Shown: one piece after another, positions 25,152 to 32,822 of the stretch
How positions within the stretch are numbered: position 1 is the first letter of the stretch
How the letters are laid out: each line of letters starts with the position of its first letter
Source: Betaproteobacteria bacterium
GTDB lineage: Bacteria > Pseudomonadota > Gammaproteobacteria > Burkholderiales > JACQAP01
Direction of reading: 5' to 3'
Assembly: GCA_025351455.1 (NCBI GenBank)
Contig: JANXVW010000258.1
Span: forward strand, 1-32,822
Length of the DNA: 32,822 nucleotides
Translations under genes and position numbers: made by a program
Notes under the pieces: generated by a model
The model's database searches: none
Told to the model about the DNA's origin: nothing
What the model saw: only the letters and a program-made list of their open reading frames with translations

Positions 25152-25616
25152 CTACTGCTTAACCGGCGTGCGTGTCGCCTCCCAGGAAATGAATTCCAGG
25201 CCGTTGTCGCGCTTGGCCCAGATGCTGTGGAATCGGATTTCCACCGCCATGTCCTGGCCCTTGACGGTCACGTCGAAATTTCCCAGGCCGGAGATGATCG
25301 CCACGCAGCCGTAGGTGCGCACCGTGACGTCGCTGCGCCGCATGACGCGATATTTGACCGTGCCGGACTTCATCGAATCGATGTAGCTCGCCTTGGTGTC
25401 CACCACGGCGGACGAATGGATGTAGACGAGATCATTGCCGAGCAGCTTTTGCAGCGCGCCGTAATCGTCGCCCATCTGGGCTGCGTAGCGCGCGTCCTCC
25501 GACGCCAGCGCCTCGTCGGCAGTCACCGGACCGCCACAGTCCCCGGCCAGCGCCGGCATGGCGCCGGTGACGCCCAGAATTGCAAAACCAAGAAGCAGAC
25601 CAGAAAGCCGTTTCAT
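25152..25616 (-). CDS. Secreted DUF4440/NTF2-like protein
   Basis: A 154-residue protein with a signal peptide (about 1-24, ending ALA-GDCGG) and an NTF2/SnoaL-like cone fold of the DUF4440 kind: an initial helix (ALASEDARYAAQMGDDYGALQKLL), then strands with DLVYIHSSAVVDTKASYI and a final WAKRDNGLEFISWEATR. Such domains bind small ligands or act as enzymes, and no function can be assigned from sequence. The start has a strong GGGAGG five to six bases upstream. It ends in a good terminator and follows an unknown secreted protein gene by 134 bases. Confidence 0.82.
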   Translation of the reverse strand: MKRLSGLLLGFAILGVTGAMPALAGDCGGPVTADEALASEDARYAAQMGDDYGALQKLLGNDLVYIHSSAVVDTKASYIDSMKSGTVKYRVMRRSDVTVRTYGCVAIISGLGNFDVTVKGQDMAVEIRFHSIWAKRDNGLEFISWEATRTPVKQ

Positions 25617-25750
25617 GATTCCTCCCTGTTATGGTTATTGGATGGTGATTGGTAAGTACCGGCGCCGCGACGCCGACCCCCTATTAAACGCCATTCCTTC
25701 ACGACGGTGTACAACGTCGATTGATTTACGGCAAAAAACGGCGGTTGGTG

Positions 25751-26578
25751 TTATTGCGGCGTCAACACGGCAAGCGGCTTGGCATCGCAAACCACCTTTT
25801 TCCCTGCCAGGCGCGCCGCAAAAATCGACAGCTTGCCGGCTTTCCAGCCGTAGCCGTAACGCTTCCTGTCGTCGCCCTTCTTGTCTGCCTCCCCTTTGGC
25901 CGCGCTTTCGCTTTGCAGGTAATCGCAACTGGCTCCCGGGTCGTTCAGGGACAATTCGTAATTGAACTTCTGTTCCGGCCACGTCGCTTCGCCGGCTTCG
26001 CTGAAGGTCCAGGTCCGGCCTTTTTCGTCGCCATATTTCCCGGCAATGACGAAGCGGTTCAACTGCGGGCTTAATTCGCCCGCCAGCGGTACATAATCTG
26101 CCCACTTGCCCTTCATGAAGTCAGGCTCGGCAAAGCGCAGCCGGTCGAGTTTGCCCTGGGCGTTCCTGGTCGCTTCGAAGCGGATGAATTTCACTTCGCT
26201 GCTCGAGACCGGCTTGTCGTCGGCACCGACCACCAGCCGGTAAGAGCCCGGCTTGCCATCGGGTTCCACGTCCAGCACTGCTTGCAGCGAGGCCTTGTTG
26301 AAATCGGTCACCACGATCGGATAGGCACGGCCGTCGCGCCGGATTGCAATGACCACCGGCGGCGTTTTTTTTGCGGCGGCATGCGGACTCTTCAGCGCCG
26401 CCAGCACGCTCAGGTAGGCTTCATTGATCCAGATGCCTTCGATGTCCTTGATGAATATCCGGTCTTTGCGCACCACAGGCTTCTGCGCCGGCGGATCCCC
26501 GGCAGACGAGGGGACGGCGGCAGCGGCGAGAAAAAATACGGCAAGGATGCCGGAGAAAAACATGAAACGAGGATGCAT
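25751..26578 (-). CDS. Secreted protein of unknown function (275 aa)
   Basis: A 275-residue protein with a signal peptide (about 1-26, SSA-GDPP). The mature part is mostly predicted beta structure; landmarks are RKDRIFIKDIEGIWINEAYL near the N-terminus, a KPGSYRLVVG segment, and a C-terminal region with two cysteines (SCDYL and KVVCDAK). The IEGIWINEAYL phrase is reminiscent of small-ligand or lipocalin-like modules, but I recognise no family. It starts 17 bases after the amidase stop, so the two are probably co-transcribed. The much longer in-frame ORF upstream is an antisense-style shadow of the amidase. Confidence 0.75.
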   Translation of the reverse strand: MHPRFMFFSGILAVFFLAAAAVPSSAGDPPAQKPVVRKDRIFIKDIEGIWINEAYLSVLAALKSPHAAAKKTPPVVIAIRRDGRAYPIVVTDFNKASLQAVLDVEPDGKPGSYRLVVGADDKPVSSSEVKFIRFEATRNAQGKLDRLRFAEPDFMKGKWADYVPLAGELSPQLNRFVIAGKYGDEKGRTWTFSEAGEATWPEQKFNYELSLNDPGASCDYLQSESAAKGEADKKGDDRKRYGYGWKAGKLSIFAARLAGKKVVCDAKPLAVLTPQ

Positions 26579-26595
26579 GGCTGATTTCCCGAAAG

Positions 26596-28050
26596 TCATG
26601 AATTGTTGTGGGCAACAGCGGGCCGCAATTTCCAGAGCGCAGTGGCCTGCTCGAAAGCGTGGGCGATTTGCAACACGCCGAAATCGTCCTGGAGGCGGCC
26701 GACGATCTGCAGGCCGACCGGTAGCCCTTTGCGGCTGAATCCGCAAGGCACGGACACCGCCGGTGCGCCGGTTACAGTGATGCGGGAACAGGAACGCATC
26801 CAGTCGATGTAAGTATCGAGCTTGACGCCGTTGATTTCGGTTGGGTAGGGCACCTCGACAGCGAACGGCAGGACCTGGACGACCGGTGCGACAAGGAAAT
26901 CGAATTTCCCCATGAACTCGCGCATGCGATGGAACAACTGCGTGCACTGTACTTCCGCCGCACCGACTTGCGGGCCGGTGAGCCGCGAACCCTGCTCGAT
27001 GTTCCAGATGACCGTGTCCTTCATCTGGTCGCGCTTGCTCTTGAGCAATTGGCCATACGACAACTCCATGTTCCACGCGCGCATGACGCCGAATATATTG
27101 TCCGCATCGCGCAGGTCCGGCGTGGCGTCTTCCACGACGCAGCCCAGTTCCGTGAAGATGCCGCGTTGCTTCTCGGTGATTTCGCTGACTTCGGGTTCGA
27201 ACGGCAGCCCGCCCAGGTCGCGGCTCCAGGCAATGCGCGCACCCTTGAAATCCCGGGCGAGCGGGCGATTGAACAGCACTGCCGGATCCTGCAGCGAGGT
27301 GGGCGCGCGCGGGTCCGGGCCCGCAATGGCCGACATCGTCAGCGCAATATCCTGCACCGTGCGCGCCATCGGGCCCACGACCCCCATGGGGAACCAGGCG
27401 GAAAGGCTGGGCCAGTTCGGCACGCGGCCCGGCGATGGACGCAGCCCGGCGACGTTGCAGAAACTGGCCGGGTTGCGCAGGCTGCCCCCCAGATCGGAGC
27501 CGTCGGCAATCGGTATCAGTCCGCATGCCAATGCGGCCGCGGCGCCGCCACTGCTGCCGCCGGGGGTCTTGTCCAGGTCATAAGGATTGCGGGTCGCGCC
27601 GAAAAGCGGATTGAAGGTCTGCGAACCGGCGCCGAATTCCGGAACATTGGTCTTGCCGATGGTGATCGCGCCGGCCTTCTTTAACCGTTCGACGACAATC
27701 GTATCGACGTCCGGCACGAAGTCCCTGTAAATCGGCGAGCCAAAGGTGGTGCGGATGCCCCTGGTCACGGCCAGGTCCTTGTGCGCCACCGGCAATCCCG
27801 CCAGCGGACCGGGGTCATCGCCGCGCGCAAGCGCCGCATCCACCGCCCTTGCACCGGTGCGCGCCAGGTCGGGCAGGAAGGTTACGATGGCATTGACTGC
27901 CGGATTCACCCGTTCGATCTGCGCGATATGCGCATCCATGACCTCGACGGCGGACAGTTCGCGCGAACGGATGCGGCGCACCAGTTCATGGGCCGGCAGG
28001 AAGCAGATCTCTTCGGAATTCATCGCTGGCGATTCGGGAAAGGCGCCCAT
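26596..28050 (-). CDS. Amidase-signature family hydrolase
   Basis: Cytoplasmic serine amidase of the amidase-signature superfamily. The Ser-cisSer-Lys triad is visible: Lys91 in GLPVAHKDL, Ser166 in PGGSSGGAAA, and nucleophile Ser190 in GSDLGGSLRNPASF. The 484-residue length is normal, and the C-terminal PAVSVPCGFSRKGLPVGLQIVG block is typical. No gatB or gatC is nearby and the region around the nucleophile differs from GatA, so a small-molecule amidase is more likely; the substrate is unknown. ATG 28050 has AAGGA about ten bases upstream; ATG 28023 would shorten it by nine residues. Confidence 0.9.
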   Translation of the reverse strand: MGAFPESPAMNSEEICFLPAHELVRRIRSRELSAVEVMDAHIAQIERVNPAVNAIVTFLPDLARTGARAVDAALARGDDPGPLAGLPVAHKDLAVTRGIRTTFGSPIYRDFVPDVDTIVVERLKKAGAITIGKTNVPEFGAGSQTFNPLFGATRNPYDLDKTPGGSSGGAAAALACGLIPIADGSDLGGSLRNPASFCNVAGLRPSPGRVPNWPSLSAWFPMGVVGPMARTVQDIALTMSAIAGPDPRAPTSLQDPAVLFNRPLARDFKGARIAWSRDLGGLPFEPEVSEITEKQRGIFTELGCVVEDATPDLRDADNIFGVMRAWNMELSYGQLLKSKRDQMKDTVIWNIEQGSRLTGPQVGAAEVQCTQLFHRMREFMGKFDFLVAPVVQVLPFAVEVPYPTEINGVKLDTYIDWMRSCSRITVTGAPAVSVPCGFSRKGLPVGLQIVGRLQDDFGVLQIAHAFEQATALWKLRPAVAHNNS

Positions 28051-28120
28051 GGTAGCCGAATCCTTCGCCCCTGATCGATCGGTACGATCGGAACGCTCGA
28101 AAGGGTGACGAGCCCAGCAC

Positions 28121-29548
28121 TCAACGCGGCGCGACGGCCGAAGAACGCATCAGCGCGTCACGTTCCGCCGCCCACGGCGCCGCCGCGTCGAACTCCACCT
28201 GCATGCCCTCGACCTTGATGCCCGCACGCTTGAAGACCGCCTCGTAGTCCGGGTAGCCGTTGCTTTCGAACTGCGCGCGGACGAGGTCGCCGAATATCGA
28301 GGTGCCGGTCAGTTCGTCGAGCCGCGCGATGATTTCCTGCGCGCTCCAGCGCCGCGCTTCCGCGGCGCAGCAGTACGACAGTTGTTCCAGCGCGCCGCCG
28401 AGCGACTGCTTGCCGCCGGTCTGTTCGCGCAACCGCAGGTCTGCGTCAAGCATCATCGCCGCTCCTGCCCAATACACGCGCAGATAGACGCCATTGGCCA
28501 CGCGTTCGTTGGCACGCGCAAGATTCAATTCCGGCGCGGTGCGCTCGCCGCTCTGAAACCCCGACCGCATGCGTTGCCAGGCCTGCTCCACGCTGATCGC
28601 GCCGCCGCGCGCCATCAACACGTTCTGCAGATACGTCGGGATGCCCTCGTAGAGCCAGGCGTCACGGGAAACGACATAGGGCAGAAAGAGGTGCGACATT
28701 TCGTGAGTCAGGCTCCAGTCGCGCTCGAAGTCCTCCGCCGGGCGGGCCATGTTGATGAACAGATGCACGGCGGGACCGCCGCCCCGTGCAACGTAGGCCC
28801 ACGGAACGGGCCCGCGGCCGCGCGGCGTCGGCGCCACCACGACCTGCAGCGACGCGACCGGAAAACGGCCATAAAGCAATGTCACGTTGCGGGCTGTGTT
28901 CTCGATCCACTTCTCGAGTTGCGCCTGCCTTGCTTCGGGCGCGTTGAGCACGGCCACGTGCAGAACAGCGCCCGGCACTTCGATATCCCGCGGGGTGAAA
29001 TGTCCGAAGGCCACTATGCCGGGCCAGTTATAGGGCGTAGCACCCGCAAGAAAGACCGGTCGCCCTTCGCTTCCCGTCTTACGTTGCCATGGCGCCGAGA
29101 CTTCCACACCTGATGGCAAGCGGAAAGTCAGTTCGATGGCCGCCCCCGGCTCCTGCGGACGCCATAGCCAGTCGCCGATCGAAGTCAGCATGTTGCGTCC
29201 AATCCGACGGGTCTCCGGTCCCCCTGCCTGCACGTTCGTTTGAGATGGTTGCAGCTTCACCTGATAGTCCAGGCAGGTGTTTACACCGGTTGCGCCGAGA
29301 ATCACCTTATCGCCCGCCGGTTCGATCAGCCGTTCACCGATGCGCATCGACTCCAGATAGAACCTGGCGCCATCGGACTCCGCGACCAGCGCTTCCGGCG
29401 CATTGCCATCGAAACATGCGCGCACCGCAACCCGCTCGAGCGACGGGTCCACACTGACTTCATAGCGGTGCACGGATGCCGCCTGGACTGGCGCGTAGAG
29501 CAGCGCCGCGGCCACCGTGACGAGCGACGCAAGAAGTAGCCGGGTCAC
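28121..29548 (-). CDS. Secreted HExxH metallopeptidase, M61-like (paralogue 2)
   Basis: A 475-residue protein with a signal peptide (about 1-23). A beta-rich N-terminal half is followed by a peptidase-like domain with His282-Glu283-x-x-His286 (THEMSH) and Glu301 (WLYEG) 15 residues later, a gluzincin arrangement resembling family M61. Cysteines at 45, 92 and a CC pair near 390 coincide with those of the paralogue at 30010-31491, suggesting disulfides in a periplasmic protein. The GTG start overlaps the DUF2214 stop (GTGA), so translation is coupled. Substrate unknown; the assignment to M61 is by motif and overall layout only. Confidence 0.8.
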   Translation of the reverse strand: MTRLLLASLVTVAAALLYAPVQAASVHRYEVSVDPSLERVAVRACFDGNAPEALVAESDGARFYLESMRIGERLIEPAGDKVILGATGVNTCLDYQVKLQPSQTNVQAGGPETRRIGRNMLTSIGDWLWRPQEPGAAIELTFRLPSGVEVSAPWQRKTGSEGRPVFLAGATPYNWPGIVAFGHFTPRDIEVPGAVLHVAVLNAPEARQAQLEKWIENTARNVTLLYGRFPVASLQVVVAPTPRGRGPVPWAYVARGGGPAVHLFINMARPAEDFERDWSLTHEMSHLFLPYVVSRDAWLYEGIPTYLQNVLMARGGAISVEQAWQRMRSGFQSGERTAPELNLARANERVANGVYLRVYWAGAAMMLDADLRLREQTGGKQSLGGALEQLSYCCAAEARRWSAQEIIARLDELTGTSIFGDLVRAQFESNGYPDYEAVFKRAGIKVEGMQVEFDAAAPWAAERDALMRSSAVAPR

Positions 29549-30009
29549 TGGATCACGGTCTGAATGCCGATGCCGCGCGCCATGAGCGTGGCCATCAGGG
29601 GAATGAAGGCGAACAGGACCAGTTCCACGAGGACAAGCCGGCGCACCCTCTGCACCTGGTAATCCGCCGCCACATTGGCTGCACCGGCTTTGACACCGCG
29701 CAGCCAGCGCAGATATTGCAGCGTGGGGGGAACGGATATCAGGCCCACTGCGACGAACAGCGCGAGTTTGACGTAGAACACCGGATTATGCAGATAGAAC
29801 GCCGCGCCCTTGCCGTACCAGACGACGCGTGCTGCGCCGCTGCCCAGTGCCAGTATCGCCGCGATCATGTAAAACAAATCGAGGCGCGCCAGTTGGCGAA
29901 TGCGAGCGCCGGTCATGCCCGGCATGCAGATCATGTACTCGACGACGAGAATGACGGCAATCGACATCATCGCGACGTAGTGCAGGTAAGCAATCAACGC
30001 ACTGGCCAT
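29545..30009 (-). CDS. DUF2214-family membrane protein
   Basis: A 154-residue protein with four hydrophobic helices (about 2-22, 43-62, 78-97 and 128-148) and a His in the first helix (YLHYVAMM), as in DUF2214. No enzymatic motif is seen. It lies between two paralogous secreted peptidases: its ATG directly abuts the stop of the upstream one, and its stop overlaps the GTG of the next. Such zero-gap packing suggests that the three are made together. A role as membrane partner or anchor is an inference. Confidence 0.82.
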   Translation of the reverse strand: MASALIAYLHYVAMMSIAVILVVEYMICMPGMTGARIRQLARLDLFYMIAAILALGSGAARVVWYGKGAAFYLHNPVFYVKLALFVAVGLISVPPTLQYLRWLRGVKAGAANVAADYQVQRVRRLVLVELVLFAFIPLMATLMARGIGIQTVIQ

Positions 30010-31491
30010 TCACTCCTCCTCGCTCGCAACCGCGGCGGCGCCCATGACCGCATCGCGCAGACGCGCTTCCCTTTCTTCAGCGGAAAATTCGATGCCGCCG
30101 GGACCGATCGAGATGCCAAGCGCCTTGTAAGTTTGCGTCAGGTCGGGAAAATTCTTCGACGCAACATGCTGGTCGTAGATCTCGCCGAAAATTCCCGTGC
30201 CCGTCACTTCGTCGAGTTTGTCGAACAATTGCCGCGCGCTCCAGGCACGATCGGCCGTCGTGCAGCATTCGTTCAACGCCGCCAGCGCGGTGTCCAGCGA
30301 CTGCTTGCCCGCCGTGATCTGCCGCAACCGCACGTCGGCGATCAGCAACATGGCTGCGCCTTCCCAGTAGACGCGCATGTAAGTGTCGTCCCGATACATG
30401 CTCTCGGTCGCCTGCGCAAGCGTCAGTCCATGTGCGCTGCCCATGCCGCGCACGAAGCCTGCATGCAGGCGGTGCCACGCTTCGGAGGCTGTCATGCGCC
30501 CGCCGCGCGCGCGCAATACGTTCTGGTAGTACGTCGCCACGCCCTCAGACAGCCAGATGTCGTCGGAATTTACATAAGGCAACAGCAGGTGCGAAAGCTC
30601 ATGCACCGCGGTCCAGTCTTCGAAAAATTCCTTCATGGGCCGCCGCTGGTTGATGAAGAAATGCGCGGCGGGACTGCCGCCGCGAACCACGTAGGCCCAC
30701 GGCGTCGGCTCGTTGCCGCGCGCGCCGGGCACGACCAGAATCTGCGCCTGGGATTGCGGAAAATGTCCATAAAGTTCCGCCACCATGCGCGCGGAATCCT
30801 GAATCCAGGCTTGCATTTTCTCGACGTCCGCGGCCGGCGTTGCGTCCAGCACCGCCAGCCGCAATCGCGCGCCACCGACGTGGATTTCCCTTTCCTTGAA
30901 GCGGCCGAACGCCACCGAGGCCGGCCAGTCGTAAGGACTGCGCCCGGTACGGAATACGGCGCGATCGCCGTGCGGCGCGACCGGCGCCCAGGGCACCGAA
31001 ACGGCGATGCCTTCGGGAAGAACAAACGTGATGTCGATGTCTTCATCCACGTCGAGTTTTTCCGGACGCCAGAACCAGATGCCGACCGAAGTCAAAAGGT
31101 CTTTGCCGAGGTGATGGATCTTGTCTCCGGTGCGGTCGTGCTGCCTGATCGGCCGGGAAACGTCGACCCGATAAACGACACACCCATTCTCGGGCACGGA
31201 CTTCAGGCTGATCGAGCCGCTGGGCTCGATGGATTTCCGGCTGCGCTCCACGCGAAATTCGGTCAGCGCCAGCGTGGCATCCAGGGATTCGGCCGAAAGG
31301 GTGGCAGGCGCGGCGCCGTCGAAACAGGCGCGAACGTTCAGCGTGGACAGGTCGGCATCGATGGCGACGGTGTACTTGTGCAGCCGCTCCGCGCTCGCCG
31401 CGCCGGCAGCAAGCAGGAGCATGGCCAGTGACACCCGCGCCACCGATACGACCCTGCCCGATGCCGCTGAATCTGATCGCCGCATTTTCAC
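30010..31491 (-). CDS. Secreted HExxH metallopeptidase, M61-like (paralogue 1)
   Basis: A 493-residue protein with a signal peptide (basic MKMRRS, hydrophobic stretch, probable cut near ASA-ERLH at 34). The metal motif is His297-Glu298-x-x-His301 (VHELSH) with Glu316 in WLSEG, the same 15-residue spacing as in the paralogue. Both share RACFDG, PWAYVVRGG/PWAYVARGG, the TYYQNVL-type segment, ARGG, a CC pair and GIFG, so they arose by duplication. GTG 31491 overlaps the stop of a 10-codon ORF; ATG 31485 is an alternative start. The metH stop lies 85 bases upstream. No substrate can be predicted. Confidence 0.8.
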   Translation of the reverse strand: MKMRRSDSAASGRVVSVARVSLAMLLLAAGAASAERLHKYTVAIDADLSTLNVRACFDGAAPATLSAESLDATLALTEFRVERSRKSIEPSGSISLKSVPENGCVVYRVDVSRPIRQHDRTGDKIHHLGKDLLTSVGIWFWRPEKLDVDEDIDITFVLPEGIAVSVPWAPVAPHGDRAVFRTGRSPYDWPASVAFGRFKEREIHVGGARLRLAVLDATPAADVEKMQAWIQDSARMVAELYGHFPQSQAQILVVPGARGNEPTPWAYVVRGGSPAAHFFINQRRPMKEFFEDWTAVHELSHLLLPYVNSDDIWLSEGVATYYQNVLRARGGRMTASEAWHRLHAGFVRGMGSAHGLTLAQATESMYRDDTYMRVYWEGAAMLLIADVRLRQITAGKQSLDTALAALNECCTTADRAWSARQLFDKLDEVTGTGIFGEIYDQHVASKNFPDLTQTYKALGISIGPGGIEFSAEEREARLRDAVMGAAAVASEEE

Positions 31492-31520
31492 CTGCTTCCG
31501 CCGGATCTACCGGGTGTCAT
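31488..31520 (-). CDS. 10-codon leader ORF upstream of the M61-like gene
   Basis: ATG at 31520 is preceded by a perfect GGAGGT with five-base spacing, the best ribosome-binding site in this region. The ORF encodes MTPGRSGGSR and its TGA overlaps the GTG start of the peptidase gene at 31491. The layout suggests that ribosomes load here and reinitiate on the peptidase gene. Whether the peptide itself matters is unknown. Confidence 0.4.
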   Translation of the reverse strand: MTPGRSGGSR

Positions 31521-31576
31521 GTTACCTCCGGACTCTGCATCCGTGGCGACTGCGGAAGGTCCCGCACACGGCCCGG

Positions 31577-32822
31577 CTACGCCGCAAGCTTTGCGTCCGG
31601 CTCGTAGGATAGGTTGGGCGCGAGCCAGCGCTCTATTTCCTGCACGCTCACGCCTTTGCGACGCGCATAGTCTTCGACCTGATCGCGATCGATCTTGGCC
31701 ACCGCGAAGTACTGCGCCTCGGGATGGGAGAAATAAAATCCGCTCACCGCCGCAGTCGGCAGCATGGCAAACGATTCCGTCAACGTGATGCCCACCTCGG
31801 CGGGGGCGTTCAGCAAGGCGAACAGCAGGCCTTTCTCGGTATGTTCCGGGCAGGCTGGATAGCCGGGCGCGGGGCGGATGCCGCGATATTTTTCGCCCAC
31901 TAACTCCTCGACGCTCAACGCCTCGTCGCGGGCGTAACCCCAGAATTCGCGGCGCACGCGCAGGTGCATGAGCTCCGCAAAGGCCTCCGCCAGGCGGTCG
32001 GCCAGCGCCTTGAGCATGATCGCGTTGTAGTCGTCGTGCTTCTTCTCGTACCCGGCGACGCGCTCGTCGATGCCGATCCCGGCTGTGACGGCAAAGGCGC
32101 CGATGTAGTCGCGTACGCCACTGGCCTTTGGCGCCACCAGGTCGGCCAGGCATTGGTTCGGTTTGTCCAGCGGTTTGACCATTTGCTGCCGCAGGAAATG
32201 GAAGGACGTGACGATCTGGTCGCGCGATTCATCCGCGTAAACCTTGACATCGTCGCCGACGCTATTGGCTGGAAACAAGCCGATCACAGCCGCGGCGCCG
32301 AGCCATTTCTCGGCAATGATCCGCGCCAGCATTTTTTTCGCGTCATCGAAAAGGTTGCGCGCGGCTTCGCCAACGACCTTGTCCTGCAGGATGGCCGGAT
32401 AACGCCCCGCCAGTTCCCAGGTCTGGAAGAACGGTGTCCAGTCGATCACCTCCGCGATCTGTGCGAGCGGATAGTCGCGGAACACCTTTACGCCGGTCAT
32501 CGCCGGCACCGGCGGCACGTAGGTTTTCCAGTCCGTTTTCAGGCCGTGCCGGCGCGCCTCGGCGATCGGGTAGTGTGGCCCTTGTCCCTTCTTGCCCTTG
32601 TGCTGGCTGCGTGTCTTTTCCGCCTCGTCCTTGACCTTGCGCATGAAGTCATCGCGCAACTCCTTTGACAGGAGGCTGGTACATACGCCGACGCTGCGCG
32701 ACGCATCGGGCACCCACACGGTCGTACCGGAATAGTTCGGTTCGATTTTCACCGCAGTATGCACGCGCGAAGTCGTCGCCCCGCCGATCAGCAAAGGCAC
32801 ATGGAAACCCTGGCGCTCCATC
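31577..32822 (-). CDS. metH: Cobalamin-dependent methionine synthase, C-terminal part (5' end outside window)
   Basis: Makes methionine from homocysteine and 5-methyltetrahydrofolate using cobalamin. Only about the last 415 residues are present. They begin at the end of the B12-binding Rossmann domain (VPLLIGGATTSRVHTAVKIEP) and continue through the AdoMet-dependent reactivation domain, with RPAPGYPACPEHTEK and the GFYFSHPEAQYFAV segment intact. The coding frame stays open to the right edge, and Met at 32821 is internal. No frameshift is seen. It is followed by a short ORF and the M61-like genes on the same strand. Confidence 0.96.
   Translation of the reverse strand, partial: MERQGFHVPLLIGGATTSRVHTAVKIEPNYSGTTVWVPDASRSVGVCTSLLSKELRDDFMRKVKDEAEKTRSQHKGKKGQGPHYPIAEARRHGLKTDWKTYVPPVPAMTGVKVFRDYPLAQIAEVIDWTPFFQTWELAGRYPAILQDKVVGEAARNLFDDAKKMLARIIAEKWLGAAAVIGLFPANSVGDDVKVYADESRDQIVTSFHFLRQQMVKPLDKPNQCLADLVAPKASGVRDYIGAFAVTAGIGIDERVAGYEKKHDDYNAIMLKALADRLAEAFAELMHLRVRREFWGYARDEALSVEELVGEKYRGIRPAPGYPACPEHTEKGLLFALLNAPAEVGITLTESFAMLPTAAVSGFYFSHPEAQYFAVAKIDRDQVEDYARRKGVSVQEIERWLAPNLSYEPDAKLAA

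Noticed and set aside
25617-25750. GGTGATTGGT-like short repeats upstream of the DUF4440 gene as a third repeat family
   Set aside because: Only one short patch (about 25630-25655) is present, with no partner arm or second copy.
25751-27526. A 591-codon ORF on the minus strand
   Set aside because: Only its last 275 codons (signal peptide onward) look like a protein; the first part is an alternative frame of the amidase gene, which has an intact catalytic triad.
28070-28095. CGATCG-GTA-CGATCG palindrome upstream of the amidase as an operator
   Set aside because: It is short, a single copy, and there is no regulator gene nearby; too weak to call a site.
29716-31431. A 571-codon ORF on the plus strand
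   Set aside because: It is antisense to DUF2214 and the M61-like gene and is low-complexity Arg/His/Asp-rich, as expected for shadow frames in GC-rich DNA.

Overview
This GC-rich window looks like the chromosome of a betaproteobacterium, probably an environmental member of the Burkholderiales/Nitrosomonadales/Rhodocyclales kind. The assignment rests on gene order: rpe-gph with a Trp-rich leader next to it, divergent apaG-mltA, tRNA-Met/miaB/phoH/ybeY/corC/lnt, glyQ-glyS-gmhB-plsC-ygjP-like, lptM-lysA and msrP-msrQ are arrangements familiar from that class. I see no prophage, transposase, integron or CRISPR array. Most of the window is housekeeping DNA, and the novelty lies in small elements, leaders and one accessory cluster.

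Layout. Bases 1-1700 (minus strand) carry rpe and gph, then a short Trp-codon-rich leader ORF with hairpins, consistent with the attenuator of a trpE operon lying beyond base 1. Bases 1750-3610 hold apaG, a 35-residue membrane protein (minus) and mltA. Bases 3611-6323 (minus) hold a TonB-like protein, dsbC and a UbiH-family monooxygenase. Bases 6553-12407 (plus) run tRNA-Met, a small secreted protein, miaB, phoH, ybeY, corC and lnt: tRNA modification, RNA quality control and envelope lipoprotein maturation. A secreted DsrE-like gene (minus) is divergent from glyQ-glyS-gmhB-plsC and a YgjP-like metallopeptidase. Then come lptM-lysA, a DUF1178 gene and an EamA transporter (plus). From 21651 to the end every gene is on the minus strand: msrQ, msrP, mgtE, a DUF4440 protein, an unknown secreted protein, an amidase, two paralogous secreted HExxH peptidases flanking a DUF2214 membrane protein, and the 3' part of metH.

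Working together. Envelope biology dominates: MltA (murein), Lnt and LptM (lipoproteins and LPS assembly), GmhB and PlsC (LPS and phospholipid), DsbC and MsrPQ (periplasmic thiol and methionine repair), and the paired peptidases. Two families of non-coding inverted-repeat elements are interspersed between genes. Family A has four copies (790-956, 12471-12632, 18506-18651, 22303-22450) with arms built from a roughly 10-bp unit related to AAAGGACGCG. Family B has two copies (9896-10012, 16381-16470) with arms built from GTGAACG units. Two family A copies sit inside apparent operons immediately upstream of gph and msrQ.

The items most worth following up are the Trp leader/attenuator at the left edge, the two repeat families, the hairpin with a U-tract in the glyQ leader, the missing start codon of the YgjP-like gene, and the duplicated peptidase/DUF2214 cluster with its coupled mini-ORF.
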